64,000 nucleotides of DNA from Ramazzottius varieornatus (lineage: Eukaryota > Tardigrada > Eutardigrada > Parachela > Ramazzottiidae): contig BDGG01000003.1 in NCBI GenBank assembly GCA_001949185.1, positions 3,207,158 through 3,271,157 on the forward strand, written 5' to 3'. The notes below the pieces were generated by a model. The model was not told the DNA's origin and did no database searches. It saw nothing but the letters and a program-made list of their open reading frames with translations. The translations under genes and the position numbers were made by a program. Positions 63,436 through 64,000 of this stretch are shown here, one piece after another; the stretch's first letter is position 1; each line of letters begins with the position of its first letter.

Positions 63436-64000
63436 TTAGTTCTTCTTCGAAAAATCCAGAACTTGATCCTCCTCGCCATTGTCCATCTGGACATCCTCGT
63501 CGTCCATATTGCTGGCAATGACCAGTTTGCTGTCCAAGTCGTTCCCAGCACCGTCCATCTCGTCATCGGCAGTCTCAATGGAGACACCGTTGTTGACGTG
63601 GTTCGACTCGGCCTTCTCACGAGATTCCTTCCGGCTTCCGTGTCCGTTCTCCCTCGGGTCCCTCAACGAACTCGACGATGGCATGGGATCTAAAGCGAAG
63701 GCGAACATTTTACTGTAAACACTGCGAATTTGAAGTCTATTCAAACCAAAAGTTTCATACTGGTTGTATGTAGGACCTAGACAAACAGAATCGACAAGTT
63801 GTTCCCGCAAGTGGCACACGCCTCCAGCTAATAACAATGAAAGATAATGCGCCACTTGGGGAAGCAGTCTTGTTGAGTCCGTCAGTCGAGAGTTTATTTG
63901 TCGTCACAAACCAATTAATTGTGAACAAAGAGTATGTTCTACCATTAAGACAGACGGATCTACTGTACCTTCCTTCTCCAGACCTTTCAATGAAGGCGGG
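63436..64000 (-). CDS. 3' end of an unknown gene, cut by the right edge
   Basis: Last exon 63436..63689 and the end of the preceding exon (63969..64000), joined in phase 1. The visible 95 or so residues read SLKGLEKEDPMPSSSSLRDP, then a charged, disordered acidic tail (SNMDDEDVQMDNGEEDQ) ending VLDFSKKN. No domain is visible, so the function cannot be stated. A hairpin repeat lies in the intron. Confidence 0.55.
63781..63903. repeat. GTGGCGCAC-type hairpin repeat, copy 17
   Basis: In the intron 63690-63968 of the right-edge gene. Stem CAAGTGGCACAC against ATGCGCCACTTGGGG; right flank TCTTGTTGAGTCCG. Confidence 0.85.

Overview
This is a compact, intron-rich animal nuclear sequence. Introns are mostly 60-130 bp with clean GT-AG borders. 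Two genes encode PMP3/UPF0057 stress proteolipids, a family found in nematodes, tardigrades, plants and fungi but, to my knowledge, not in insects or vertebrates. Two more genes encode mitochondria-addressed, Ser/Gly-rich, LEA-like disordered proteins. Together these suggest a desiccation-tolerant ecdysozoan. I favour a tardigrade of the Ramazzottius/Hypsibius kind, which is inference. Exon borders were worked out by hand from splice signals and reading-frame phase.

Layout. 1-1515 (-): 5' part of a tryptophan hydroxylase, cut by the left edge. 2283-3031 (-) and 3772-4290 (-): small secreted proteins. 5066-6341 (-): disordered protein with a possible mitochondrial leader. 7312-9029 (+): G protein alpha subunit of the Gi/o type. 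10338-12213 (+) and 12761-17043 (-): a convergent pair of mitochondria-targeted disordered proteins with C-terminal LEA-like helices. 18560-18985 (-): PMP3 copy 1. 20825-28047 (+): kainate-type glutamate receptor. 28235-28549 (-): PMP3 copy 2. 28832-31225 (+): secreted Cys-rich protein. 31499-36210 (-): ENPP phosphodiesterase. 37199-38210 (+): secreted protein. 39576-40354 (+): unknown protein. 40996-41635 (-): TRIR-like protein. 42359-42709 (-): TAF12 copy 1. 43300-44930: nested inverted repeats and hAT-type MITEs. 45490-47817 (+): mTERF-like protein. 48603-48953 (-): TAF12 copy 2, inside a near-identical segment of about 979 bp. 49996-54395: one MITE and two larger hAT elements. 54603-56570 (+): AF9/ENL YEATS protein. 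57083-58863 (+): NR2E nuclear receptor. 59662-59733 (-): tRNA-Val(UAC). 60193-62816 (-): CUB-LDLa-serine protease homologue with a broken catalytic triad. 63436-64000 (-): 3' end of an unknown gene.

Two patterns stand out. First, a short palindromic repeat with core AAGTGGCGCAC...GTGCGCCACTT occurs about 17 times. Sixteen copies lie inside introns of the genes modelled here, one lies between two convergent genes, and none is in coding sequence. Second, the convergent mitochondrial pair shares a leader motif (R-x-V-x-L-T-x-S-R-A), a Ser/Gly-rich disordered body and a terminal amphipathic helix. This looks like an old duplication and a candidate mitochondrial desiccation-protection module. The stress-related PMP3 genes lie close by, but a functional link between them is only inference.
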